DNA of 64,000 nucleotides from Prado023 sp963736425 (GTDB taxonomy: Bacteria > Actinomycetota > Actinomycetes > S36-B12 > CAIYMF01): assembly GCA_963736425.1 (NCBI GenBank), contig CAVTOX010000017.1, forward strand, positions 124,001 to 188,000. Reading direction: 5' to 3'. Both the position numbers and the translations under genes were made by a program. This document shows, in pieces, positions 1 through 8,325 of this stretch (its first letter is position 1; each line of letters starts with the position of its first letter). Below the pieces are notes generated by a model that saw only the letters and a list, made by a program, of their open reading frames with translations, did not search any database and had not been told where the DNA came from.

Positions 1-1
1 C

Positions 2-823
2 GAGAACTTCCCTGGGTTCCCCCAGGGGATCATGGGCCCCGACCTGATGGACAACCTGCGCGCCCAGGCTGAGCGCTTCGGCGCCGAGCTGGTCACCGAC
101 GACGTGACGGCGATGTCACTGACCGGGGACATCAAGGTCGTCGTGGACGGGGAGGGCAACGAGCACCGCGCCCATGCCGTCATCCTCGCCATGGGCTCCG
201 GGTACCGCGAGCTCGGCCTCCCGGACGAGAAGCGGCTCTCCGGGCACGGGGTCTCCTGGTGCGCGACCTGCGACGGCTTCTTCTTCCGTGGACAGGACAT
301 CGCGGTCGTCGGGGGCGGTGACTCCGCCATCGAGGAGGCCCTGTTCCTGACGAAGTTCGCCGAGACCGTGACGCTCATCCACCGCCGCGACGAGCTGCGG
401 GCCAGCCGGATCATGGCCGAGCGCGCCCTGGCCAACCCGAAGATGCGCTTCGCGTGGAACAGCACGGTCGCCGCAGTCAATGGCGTGGACAAGCTCAGCT
501 CAGTGACCCTCGCCGACACCCAGACCGGTGAGCAGCGCGAGTTGCCGGTGACTGGGCTGTTCATCGCGATCGGCCACGATCCGCGCTCGGAGCTCATCGG
601 CGACCAGGTGACCCTCGACGACGACGGCTACGTGCTGGTGGAGGGTCGCAGCACCAAGGTCCTGAGTGGCGGGACGGTCCTCCCGGGGGTGTTCGCAGCG
701 GGCGACCTCGTGGACCACACGTACCGCCAGGCCATCACGGCGGCGGGCAGTGGATGTGCTGCCGCGCTCGACGCGGAGCGGTTCCTGGCCGCACATGAGC
801 ACGCGCTGATGGCGACCGCCTGA
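2..823 (+). CDS. trxB: Thioredoxin reductase TrxB (N-terminus outside window)
   Basis: FAD flavoprotein that passes electrons from NADPH to thioredoxin in the cytosol. The reading frame is open from base 2, so the 5' end lies upstream of the window. The redox-active CATC motif is encoded at 260-271, followed by the NADPH-binding GGGDSAIEEA segment, and the C-terminal FAD-binding GVFAAGDLVD and TAAGSGCAAA segments are intact. About 273 residues are visible, against roughly 310-330 for the family, so only the FAD-binding N-terminus is missing. The thioredoxin substrate gene follows after 34 bases, the arrangement usual next to actinobacterial origins. Confidence 0.97.
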   Translation, partial: ENFPGFPQGIMGPDLMDNLRAQAERFGAELVTDDVTAMSLTGDIKVVVDGEGNEHRAHAVILAMGSGYRELGLPDEKRLSGHGVSWCATCDGFFFRGQDIAVVGGGDSAIEEALFLTKFAETVTLIHRRDELRASRIMAERALANPKMRFAWNSTVAAVNGVDKLSSVTLADTQTGEQRELPVTGLFIAIGHDPRSELIGDQVTLDDDGYVLVEGRSTKVLSGGTVLPGVFAAGDLVDHTYRQAITAAGSGCAAALDAERFLAAHEHALMATA

Positions 824-857
824 CGCTAGGATTGGCCAGCCAACCCAAGGAGATCCG

Positions 858-1178
858 ATGGCCCTGATTACCGTGACCGACGCCAGTTTCGCCGACGATG
901 TGCTGCTGTCGGACAAGCCCGTGCTGGTGGACTACTGGGCCGTCTGGTGTGGCCCCTGCCGGATGATCGCCCCGATCCTCGAGGAGATCGACGCAGCCCA
1001 CAGCGACAAGCTCACGATCGCGAAGCTGAACGTCGACGAGAACCCCCGGGTTGCCTCGGACTACGGGATCGTGTCCATCCCGACGCTCAACGTGTTCCAG
1101 GGCGGCAAGGTGGTCAAGCAGATCATCGGGGCCAAGCCCAAGGCAGCCCTGCTCAAGGATCTCGCCGAGTTCCTCTGA
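858..1178 (+). CDS. trxA: Thioredoxin
   Basis: Small dithiol-disulfide oxidoreductase, cytosolic, reduced by the TrxB encoded just upstream. The 106-residue protein has the WCGPC active site with Cys31 and Cys34, the cis-proline Pro75 in SIPTL, and the full thioredoxin fold length. The ATG is preceded by an AAGGAG ribosome site. A TAGGAT -10-like hexamer at 827-832 suggests that it also has its own promoter in addition to read-through from trxB. Nothing is unusual. Confidence 0.97.
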   Translation: MALITVTDASFADDVLLSDKPVLVDYWAVWCGPCRMIAPILEEIDAAHSDKLTIAKLNVDENPRVASDYGIVSIPTLNVFQGGKVVKQIIGAKPKAALLKDLAEFL

Positions 1179-1193
1179 TCGTTCACCTGTTTC

Positions 1194-2306
1194 GTGAGAG
1201 CACGCCTGTCCACAAGTGCCGGGCCCACGTGCCGGCTGGGGGACTCGGGGCCGATGGTCGCCGAGGTTCGCACCCGGCTGCACCGGCTCGGCCTCATCGA
1301 GGACGGCCGCGGCGATGCCTTCGACGCGGAGCTCGACCGGGCAGTGCGTCAGTTCCAGCAGGAGCGTGGGATCGCCATGGACGGCTGCGTGGGCACGCAG
1401 ACGTTCCGGCGCCTCGAGGAGGCCCGGTGGCGCCTCGGTGACCGCGTCCTGTCGTTCCTCCCCGGGCATCTCATGGTCGGCGACGACGTGCTGGCCCTGC
1501 AGGAGCGCCTGACGGGCCTGGGGTTCTCGCCGGGGCGACCGGACGGCATCTTCGGCCGCCTCACTGATCATGCTGTTCGCGAGTTCCAGCTCAACACCGG
1601 CCTGCCCACCGACGGAACTGCTGGGCCCGACACCTTCCGGGCCCTGGGCCGATTGACCCGGACCGTCAGCGGGGGCGCGTCGACCGTCCTGCGGGAGCAG
1701 CAGGCCTTCGACGTGCTCCGCACAGGGGTGACGCACAAGGTCGTGCTGATCGACGCCGGCCCCGATCACCTGCACCGCGGCCATGCCGGCAACGGGCTGT
1801 CGGAGCAGGACATCGCCGCCGACATCGCCTCACGGGTGGAGGGCCGGCTGGCGGCCCTCGGAACGACCGTTCTGGTGACCGGACCGGCACGCGCGGGGCA
1901 CACATCCTTCGACGAGTCCGCACGGGCGGCCATCGCCAACGAGGTCGGTGCCGACGTCGTCATCTCCCTGCACTGTGACGCGCACACGAACCCCGAGGCT
2001 CATGGGATGGCTGCGTTCTACTTCGGCGCCCAGAACGGGCGGACCAGCTCGGTGGCAGGTCACGCCCTGGCTGAGCTCCTGCTCGAGGAGATCGCCGTGC
2101 GCAACTCGGCGAGCAGTTGCGGCGCCCACCCGAAGACGTGGGAGCTGCTGCGCCTGACGCGGATGCCGGCCGTACACCTGGACCTCGGATACCTCACCAA
2201 CTCCGATGACGGTGCCCGACTGGGCGATCCGACCGGGCGCGACCAGATCGCGAAGGCCATCACAGCGGCGCTGATCCGCTTCTTCGCCCCGCCGCCTCCT
2301 GACTGA
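1194..2306 (+). CDS. cwlM: CwlM-like N-acetylmuramoyl-L-alanine amidase homologue
   Basis: Two peptidoglycan-binding_1 domains (about residues 18-80 and 92-155) precede an Amidase_3 fold (from about 182). In active amidases zinc is held by a His in GHGG, a Glu and a later His, and a C-terminal Glu is catalytic. Here Glu204 and His260 remain, but the GHGG region reads DAGPDH (187-192) and the catalytic Glu position is Asp330 in HLDLGYLTN. This fits CwlM, which in mycobacteria regulates MurA rather than cutting peptidoglycan; that role is inferred here. GTG at 1194 is used; ATG at 1254 is an alternative start. The position after trxB-trxA matches other actinobacteria. Confidence 0.82.
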   Translation: MRARLSTSAGPTCRLGDSGPMVAEVRTRLHRLGLIEDGRGDAFDAELDRAVRQFQQERGIAMDGCVGTQTFRRLEEARWRLGDRVLSFLPGHLMVGDDVLALQERLTGLGFSPGRPDGIFGRLTDHAVREFQLNTGLPTDGTAGPDTFRALGRLTRTVSGGASTVLREQQAFDVLRTGVTHKVVLIDAGPDHLHRGHAGNGLSEQDIAADIASRVEGRLAALGTTVLVTGPARAGHTSFDESARAAIANEVGADVVISLHCDAHTNPEAHGMAAFYFGAQNGRTSSVAGHALAELLLEEIAVRNSASSCGAHPKTWELLRLTRMPAVHLDLGYLTNSDDGARLGDPTGRDQIAKAITAALIRFFAPPPPD

Positions 2307-2373
2307 GCGTCGGCCGGCGGCGGTCGGAGCGCACTCGGTCAGCGTTCGTCGTCTGACGGCCCCGCGGTTCGGT

Positions 2374-4644
2374 CTATCCCTGACCGGCCATCTGCTCGTC
2401 GGTCATGCCGCGCACGTCGAGCTGCTGGGATCCCGAGAGCTGGAGCATGTAGGTCTGGGCAGACTTCTTCTTGGTCTTCTTCGCGCTGTTGCGGGTCACG
2501 ACCTTCTTCAGGTACTCGCCGTTCTTCTTGTACTGGTCGTAGAGGGCTCCGGCGTTCTGGATCTCGGTGATGACCTCGTCCGAGGCCCGCAGGCCAGGTG
2601 AGGACCAGTTCGACGATCCCGTCATCACGTACTTCTGCCGGGCACCGCGCACTACCCCGTTGACCAGCAGCACCTTCTGGTGGGTGAAGATGTCGTTGCG
2701 GATGCACAGGACCGCCCACGTCTTCTTGACCGTGTCGTACTTCGGCTGGACCGGGCACGCCATGCGCACCGTGAGCCGGCCGCCACCGTAGGGACTCGTG
2801 CGGTTGAGCCAGACGCCGGTCGAGGTGACCGGGACCGAGCCTCGCAACGAGCCGCCGCTGCAGGCGCCGTCCGGCCCGTTGAGGTCGTTCTTCACGGTCC
2901 GCCGCTTGGCAGGCTTGCCCTTGCTGGCCTTGGTGACGATGACCTTGCTCGGCGGCGTGGACAGGCAGTCAGCGGAGCCGTAGCCCATCTCCTCACCGTC
3001 CTCGTTCTCCAGCCACTGCCCGTTCGGGCCCTTGATCCGCTGGCTCATCTGGGTGTAGACGATCTCGACGTTGCATCCCCTCTGCATGGCCAGGCGCCAG
3101 AGGTCGGAGGCCACGCCGCGGCGGGTGAGGACGAACATCGACACCCGGACGTCCGTGCGCTTCCACTTCTTGCCCACCTTGTACTTGCACTTGATGGACT
3201 TGAGGATGTCGCGATTGATGTCACCTGAGGTCTGCGGGCCGAGGTGAACGGTGGTCGGCCGCGCACCAGTGGCGGGATTGCCCGGAGTCGAGAAGGTCCG
3301 GAAGTAGTTGGGCGTCATCAGTTCGCCGCGTGACCCCTTGACCAGGTCCGCGAAGTAGCTGGTGAAGATGTCATGCAACGGCTTGTCGCCGACCGCGATG
3401 TTGAGGTTGTTGAACCCCTTGCGCGACTGCTGGTAGGTCGGGTTTCCCGAGCTGTAGGCGCTCACCCACTGCCGGGCGCTGGCCCCCTGGCCCACGGTGG
3501 AGAACAGGTAGATCTTGGAGTGCAGCGATGGGTACATCGGCTCCAGGTTGTCCGGGACCGTCTTCTCGCCGGTGGTCGTGTGCGTGAGTCCAGCGGCATC
3601 GGTCACGGTCAGGGAGGTCTTGTAGGTGCCTGGGACCGAGTAGGTCTTGGTGTGCGGGCCGGGGCCTATGGCGCCGGTCCCGTCGCCGAAGTCGTAGTTC
3701 CAGGCCGTGATCGGCTGCCCGGAGGTACCCACGCGCGACCGGTCGCTGTAGATGACGGTGTTGCTGGTCAACGTGGTCGCATCCGCGCCGTACCAGGCCG
3801 TCGGACCGCCCTCGACAGCCGGATTGCGTGGGGTCAGGCACCCCTGCCAGCACGTGGTGGCGAAGTTGATCGCGTTCGTGTCCGCACCCAGGGTCCTGCT
3901 GAGCTCGCGCCAGGACGAGTACTTGTCCGAGTGGCTGTTGGTCAGGGCCTGCACGGACACCCCGCGCACAGCTGCAGCGGTCAGTGCCGCCTGGACCGGA
4001 GCGTACGTCAGGGAGTAGAAGCTGAACTTGATCGTGGCCTGGCTGCCGTCGGGATTCCGTGGCGGCGTGCAGTCGATCAACTCGATCAGGTAGCGCAACA
4101 TCTTGTACTGCTCGGTCTCCGACCCCGACGGGTCGTTGAACATCGTGCGCGTGTCCGGGGCGAAGCTGGCATTGCAGGAGCGCGGCAGGCCCTGGATCTC
4201 GATCGGGACCTCGAAGGACACCTGGGCGCCGTCGGGCGAGGACGCAATGACAGTGAACGAGTCCGGTCCCGAGAACTCGGGGAGCTTGTCCTGCAGCCCT
4301 TTGTTGAGCGGGTCAGGCGGGTAGAAGCCAGGGGTGTAGGTGAAGTTGCCGTTCGTGCTGTCGAATGCGAGCTTGCCGTTGAACGGGCCGGTGGCATCGA
4401 GGACGAAGGGCGCGACCGAGTAGGTGACCGGCGTACCGGGGACGCTGTGGGTACAGGTGACATTTCCTCCTACGGGAGTGTCCATCAACGTCACCACAGG
4501 GTTTCCCGGAGCTGTGACCGCGCAGGTGATCGTCCCTGTTGTTCCCACGGCATCAGCCGACGCGGGGGCCACCGATCCGAGGGTGGACACCACCAGGGCG
4601 GCACCCATCATCGCAACGGCCGTCAACCGGGCCTGAAACCCCAC
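2374..4644 (-). CDS. Secreted phospholipase D-like protein with PKD domain
   Basis: A 756-residue exported protein. I start it at the GTG at 4644 because GGAGGAG lies six bases upstream and the product then begins with a clean signal peptide ending near APASADA. Next come a cadherin/Ig-like domain rich in Gly, Thr and Pro, a first PLD half ending in LHSKIYLF, an inserted PKD domain (DFGDGTG ... GTYKTSLTVTD), and a second half with THQKVLLVNG and GSSNWSS. Both HxK motifs lack the usual Asp four residues after the Lys (Ser and Asn instead). Substrate unknown; it could be a nuclease, a phospholipase or a binding protein. It is convergent with cwlM. Confidence 0.75.
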   Translation of the reverse strand: MGFQARLTAVAMMGAALVVSTLGSVAPASADAVGTTGTITCAVTAPGNPVVTLMDTPVGGNVTCTHSVPGTPVTYSVAPFVLDATGPFNGKLAFDSTNGNFTYTPGFYPPDPLNKGLQDKLPEFSGPDSFTVIASSPDGAQVSFEVPIEIQGLPRSCNASFAPDTRTMFNDPSGSETEQYKMLRYLIELIDCTPPRNPDGSQATIKFSFYSLTYAPVQAALTAAAVRGVSVQALTNSHSDKYSSWRELSRTLGADTNAINFATTCWQGCLTPRNPAVEGGPTAWYGADATTLTSNTVIYSDRSRVGTSGQPITAWNYDFGDGTGAIGPGPHTKTYSVPGTYKTSLTVTDAAGLTHTTTGEKTVPDNLEPMYPSLHSKIYLFSTVGQGASARQWVSAYSSGNPTYQQSRKGFNNLNIAVGDKPLHDIFTSYFADLVKGSRGELMTPNYFRTFSTPGNPATGARPTTVHLGPQTSGDINRDILKSIKCKYKVGKKWKRTDVRVSMFVLTRRGVASDLWRLAMQRGCNVEIVYTQMSQRIKGPNGQWLENEDGEEMGYGSADCLSTPPSKVIVTKASKGKPAKRRTVKNDLNGPDGACSGGSLRGSVPVTSTGVWLNRTSPYGGGRLTVRMACPVQPKYDTVKKTWAVLCIRNDIFTHQKVLLVNGVVRGARQKYVMTGSSNWSSPGLRASDEVITEIQNAGALYDQYKKNGEYLKKVVTRNSAKKTKKKSAQTYMLQLSGSQQLDVRGMTDEQMAGQG

Positions 4645-4736
4645 AACGAACTCCTCCCCGCGCGTGCACCAAATGTACGGCATCACCCGCACCGGGGTCA
4701 CGGGTCAGGACTTATCGGGGTGCTAACCCCGCACCA

Positions 4737-4868
4737 TCATCGGGCGCTGTCTCGGACTCCAGCGAACTCAGCGTACGTGCGCGGGCGAAGCAGCGAGACT
4801 GCAAAACCCGCGGTCGCACCGACCGCCAGGGCTGCCGTTCCAAGCAGGACCCACCGCACCGCTTTCAT
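4737..4868 (-). CDS. Small single-pass membrane protein (43 aa)
   Basis: I do not recognise the family. A GGAGGTG ribosome site sits six bases before the ATG at 4868. The product starts MKAVRW, has one hydrophobic helix of about 20 residues (VLLGTAALAVGATAGFAVSL) and a short basic, polar tail RPRTYAEF. It is divergent from the aminotransferase gene starting at 4900, with only 31 bases between start codons. The strong ribosome site and clean one-helix pattern argue for a real gene, but the size is small. Confidence 0.6.
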   Translation of the reverse strand: MKAVRWVLLGTAALAVGATAGFAVSLLRPRTYAEFAGVRDSAR

Positions 4869-4899
4869 GAGTCCACCTCCCATCGGGCATCCTAGGCAC

Positions 4900-6222
4900 A
4901 TGAGCCCTGGCACGCGCCTCGACCCGTGGTTCACCAGCTATGCCCAGCGGGCGCATGGACTGGCGGCCTCCGAGATCCGCGCGCTGTTCGCGGTCGCCAG
5001 CCGGCCGGAGGTGGTGTCACTGGCCGGCGGGATGCCGTTCGTCTCCGCTCTGGACCTCGACGCGATGAGCGACACCGTCGGGCGGATGATCCGCGAGCGG
5101 GGGGCAATCGCGCTCCAGTACGGATCGGGCCAGGGTGACGAGAAGCTGCGTGAGCAGATCCTCGACGTGATGGCCCCTGTGGGCATCCAGGCACATCCCG
5201 ATGACATCGTGGTCACCACGGGGTCACAGATGGCCCTCGACCTGGTCGTGCGCACGTTCTGCGACCCGGGCGATGTCGTCCTGGTCGAGTCCCCGTCCTA
5301 CGTCGGTGCGCTGGGGGTGTTCCGCTCCTACGAGTGCCGAGTCGTCCATGTGGCCATGGACGACCAGGGACTGTCCCCAGTGGCCCTGACCGAGGCGATC
5401 GCCCAGGTGCGCGCCGACGGGGGCCGGATCAAGATGATCTACACCATCCCCTCGTACCACAATCCTGCGGGCCTGACCCAGGGACAGCAGCGACGGCATG
5501 AGGTTCTCGGCGTGGCCCGGTCCCACGGGATCCTCCTGCTCGAGGACGACCCCTACGGGTTGCTGGGCTTCGACGGAGTGGTCCCCCGCGCAATCCGCGC
5601 CGACGAGGCTGAGGGCGTGGTCTACCTGGGGTCGTTCTCCAAGACGATCGCATCGGGGCTGCGCGTCGGATGGGCCGTCGCCCCCCATGGGGTGCGCGAG
5701 AAGCTCGTCCTGGCCGCCGAGGCCGCCGTGCTGTGCCCCTCGAACTACGCCCAGCTCACCGTCTCGGAGTACCTGGCCACGAACCCGTGGATGGACCAGA
5801 TCGCGATCTTCCGCGAGCTCTACCGCGAGCGACGCGATGCGCTCCTCGGGGCGTTGGGCGACCACATGCCCCCGGGAACAACCTGGACCGAGCCCACCGG
5901 CGGGTTCTACTCCTGGGTGACCCTGCCCGAGGGACTGGACGCACGGGCGATGCTGCCCCGGGCCGTTGCGGCGCTCGTGGCCTATGTGCCGGGGACCGGC
6001 TTCTTCGTGGGCGATGCCGAGCAGGAGGCCAATCGGCGGTCCCTGCGGTTGAGCTACTGCTACCCGACACCCGAACGGATCCAGGAGGGCGTGCGCCGGC
6101 TCGGCAACGTCATCGACGACGAGCTGAGCCTGCTCGCCACCTTCGGCCAAGCAGCTCCGGGCGTGGCCAGGCCGCACAACGACGAGGCCCTCATGACCAC
6201 ACCCGCACCCGATTTGGCCTAG
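4900..6222 (+). CDS. PLP-dependent aminotransferase, class I/II (LysN/MocR-type fold)
   Basis: A 440-residue fold-type I aminotransferase, like the catalytic part of MocR regulators but without the N-terminal GntR helix-turn-helix. The Schiff-base lysine is in GSFSKTIASGLRVGW; TIPSYHNPAG and EDDPYGLL carry the cofactor-ring contacts. The ATG at 4900 has CATCCT six bases upstream and no ribosome site, suggesting a leaderless start. The frame stays open far upstream, but that stretch only shadows the PLD gene. The substrate cannot be told; 2-aminoadipate or an aromatic amino acid would be typical. A Ddl-like gene follows within 17 bases. Confidence 0.85.
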   Translation: MSPGTRLDPWFTSYAQRAHGLAASEIRALFAVASRPEVVSLAGGMPFVSALDLDAMSDTVGRMIRERGAIALQYGSGQGDEKLREQILDVMAPVGIQAHPDDIVVTTGSQMALDLVVRTFCDPGDVVLVESPSYVGALGVFRSYECRVVHVAMDDQGLSPVALTEAIAQVRADGGRIKMIYTIPSYHNPAGLTQGQQRRHEVLGVARSHGILLLEDDPYGLLGFDGVVPRAIRADEAEGVVYLGSFSKTIASGLRVGWAVAPHGVREKLVLAAEAAVLCPSNYAQLTVSEYLATNPWMDQIAIFRELYRERRDALLGALGDHMPPGTTWTEPTGGFYSWVTLPEGLDARAMLPRAVAALVAYVPGTGFFVGDAEQEANRRSLRLSYCYPTPERIQEGVRRLGNVIDDELSLLATFGQAAPGVARPHNDEALMTTPAPDLA

Positions 6223-6238
6223 GACAAGGGGTAGGACA

Positions 6239-7198
6239 GTGTCCCGATCGATCGTCATCCTCGCAGGCGGGCTCTCCCATGAGCGCGACGTCTCCATCCG
6301 CTCAGGTCGCCGCGTGGCTGAGGCCCTGCGAGCAGTGGGCGAGAGCGTGACCGTCCACGACCTCGATGCCACCCTGCTCGGCGACCTCGCGACCTCCCCC
6401 CCGGACTGTGTGATCCCCCTGCTGCATGGAGCAAGCGGTGAGGACGGTTCGCTGCGCGACGTCCTCGACAGCCTGGCCATCCCGTACGTCGGGTCCCGCC
6501 CCGATGCCTGCCGGCTGGCCTTCGACAAGATGGTGGCCAAGGCCCACGTGGCCAGCGACGACCTGCACACCGCCCCCGCTGTGGCTCTGCCGCATGCCAC
6601 GTTCCGGGATCTCGGTGCCGGGGCGGTTCTCGATTCCCTCGTGAGGCGGATCGGTCTGCCCCTGGTCGTCAAGCCGACCAGGGGCGGTTCGGCCCTCGGC
6701 GTTGCCATCGTCCGGGAGAGTGCCGACCTTGCCGGGGCCATGGTCGGGTGCTTCGCCTACGCCGACACCGCGATGCTCGAGACGTATGTCCCAGGGACCG
6801 AGGTGGCGGTCACCGTGATCGAGGACGCGGACGGAACCATTCGGGCCCTGCCTGCCGTCGAGATCGTCCCCGACTCGGGCGTCTACGACTACGCGTCGCG
6901 CTACACCGCCGGGACGACCGAGTTCTTCGCCCCGGCGCGGCTCAGCGAGCGGGCCGCCGACCACTGTGCCCGCATCGCTCTGGCCGCCCATGAGCGCCTT
7001 GGCCTGCGCCACCTGTCCCGGGCCGACCTGATCGTCGGCGACGACGGGCAGGTGACCTTCCTCGAGGTCAACGTCGCACCGGGATGCACCGAGACCTCGC
7101 TCCTTCCGCAGGCGGTGGAGGCGGCCCACCTTGACCTGGGACAGGTGTTCCAGGTGCTCGTCGAGAGGGCCCTGGCCGAGGGACCGCCCTCGGTGTGA
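6239..7198 (+). CDS. D-alanine--D-alanine ligase-like ATP-grasp protein
   Basis: A 319-residue ATP-grasp enzyme of the Ddl family, which joins two D-alanines for peptidoglycan precursors. Seen motifs are the N-terminal ILAGGLSHERDVSIRSG, the HGASGEDGSLRDVL loop, the ATP-site VVKPTRGGSALGVA, and the metal and product site FLEVNVAPGCTETSLLP. It is shorter than canonical Ddl (about 350-370). This origin-proximal paralogue occurs in many actinobacteria and need not be the main Ddl. The GTG start follows AAGGGG and the gene is 16 bases after the aminotransferase, so the two probably form an operon. Confidence 0.85.
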   Translation: MSRSIVILAGGLSHERDVSIRSGRRVAEALRAVGESVTVHDLDATLLGDLATSPPDCVIPLLHGASGEDGSLRDVLDSLAIPYVGSRPDACRLAFDKMVAKAHVASDDLHTAPAVALPHATFRDLGAGAVLDSLVRRIGLPLVVKPTRGGSALGVAIVRESADLAGAMVGCFAYADTAMLETYVPGTEVAVTVIEDADGTIRALPAVEIVPDSGVYDYASRYTAGTTEFFAPARLSERAADHCARIALAAHERLGLRHLSRADLIVGDDGQVTFLEVNVAPGCTETSLLPQAVEAAHLDLGQVFQVLVERALAEGPPSV

Positions 7199-7342
7199 CT
7201 GGCATCTGCGCACTGGCCCGGGCTCCTTGGGCATCGGCACCCAGGGCGGTCCACCGGCGCACTGAGGGACATGTCACAGGTACACCCCGGTCCTGTCCCA
7301 GCGACGTGACCTAGGCCCGATTGGGACCCGTCCCGGACCCGA

Positions 7343-8230
7343 TCAGCGCGACTGCCACCACCGGCGCTTCCGCGCCGGGGTCGCTCCCGACGGGACGTAC
7401 CCCCCGGTGCGTGCCGCGAGATTCCGGGCCGCCACGACGTCAGCGGGCACGGCGTCCAGTCCGTCCCCGGGCGCAGGGACGGACATCTCTGGAGATGTGG
7501 CAACCGGCGAGGTCGGCCCGGGTGAGCTGACCACCCCCTGATCAGGGCGCCTGCCCCGAGCTCGCGACAGCCACAGACGCCGGCCGCGGGAGCAGCCTGC
7601 CCCAGAGCCGGGGTTGCTCCGGCAGCACCCGAACCGGCGATCGCCTCGCGTGGGCCTGGCGGTGCAGCCAGCTCCTGGTCGGTCCATGGCCTGAGAGGCG
7701 CGTGAGGCCGCGACCGGCCCCGCGGTCAGGGCCCGGAGAGCCAGGCGGGCATCTGCCAGGGCAAGCCCACGCTCGGAGGCCTCGGCCTCCGCGCGGGCAA
7801 GGCGGATCCGCACGTCATCCCACCGATCTCGGGAGATGGTGACGGTGTCCTGATCCGCAGGACGACTCGGGGTCGGCACGGGCGCAACCGGCCTGGCAGC
7901 AGAGGGCGCGACTGCGGAGAGCGAGCGACCGGGGTGCAGGCCGACGGCAAGCAGCGCCTCGACCGGGATCCGCCAGACGCCGTCGTCATCCTTGGCGGCA
8001 CCATGGACCGCGAGTTCGGGGAGCTTGCGGGTGATCGTCTTCCTGCTCACCGAGCAGGAAGTGGCCGCATCCGTGATCGTGAACATCGGGCGGGTCGAGC
8101 CTCGCGCCTCGGCCATATCAGGACCCGGTTCCCCGGGCCGGTCGGCGCTGAGGTCAGTGACATCAGTGCCCACCCTCTCGGGGGAGTCATGCAGGACTTC
8201 GAGCCGATCGCCCGTGGTTGTGATGGTCAT
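7343..8230 (-). CDS. Helix-turn-helix DNA-binding protein, function unknown
   Basis: A 295-residue protein with one recognisable domain, an excisionase/MerR-like winged HTH at about residues 48-95 (MFTITDAATSCSVSRKTITRKL, then a WRIPVEALL wing). A helical Ala/Arg/Glu-rich stretch follows (RLARAEAEASERGLALADAR), then a low-complexity region and a basic C-terminus ending RKRRWWQSR. The middle (about residues 185-240) is Cys/Arg-rich and may be a frame-shifted reading. The ATG at 8230 has TAGGAT six bases upstream, so it is probably leaderless. It sits next to parB where a partition gene might be expected, but nothing shows a link. Confidence 0.6.
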   Translation of the reverse strand: MTITTTGDRLEVLHDSPERVGTDVTDLSADRPGEPGPDMAEARGSTRPMFTITDAATSCSVSRKTITRKLPELAVHGAAKDDDGVWRIPVEALLAVGLHPGRSLSAVAPSAARPVAPVPTPSRPADQDTVTISRDRWDDVRIRLARAEAEASERGLALADARLALRALTAGPVAASRASQAMDRPGAGCTARPTRGDRRFGCCRSNPGSGAGCSRGRRLWLSRARGRRPDQGVVSSPGPTSPVATSPEMSVPAPGDGLDAVPADVVAARNLAARTGGYVPSGATPARKRRWWQSR

Positions 8231-8270
8231 GGAGGGATCCTAGGTCTGTCCCCGGCCATCTCCTGGGAGG

Positions 8271-8280
8271 TTGTCCACAG
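8271..8280 (+). promoter_or_regulatory. DnaA box (TTGTCCACAG)
   Basis: An exact match to the high-G+C actinobacterial DnaA box TTGTCCACA, lying between the divergently spaced end of parB and the start of the HTH gene. It is 41 bases upstream of that start, so DnaA could modulate it. Single matches can occur by chance. Confidence 0.5.
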
Positions 8281-8325
8281 CGGGTCTGGCGTGTCCCACC
8301 ATGGACGTCCACGCCGCCCGCTGTC

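Noticed and set aside
3373..6222. 949-codon plus-strand frame as a single protein
   Set aside because: Only the part from 4900 is an aminotransferase; the first 509 codons are the antisense of the PLD gene.
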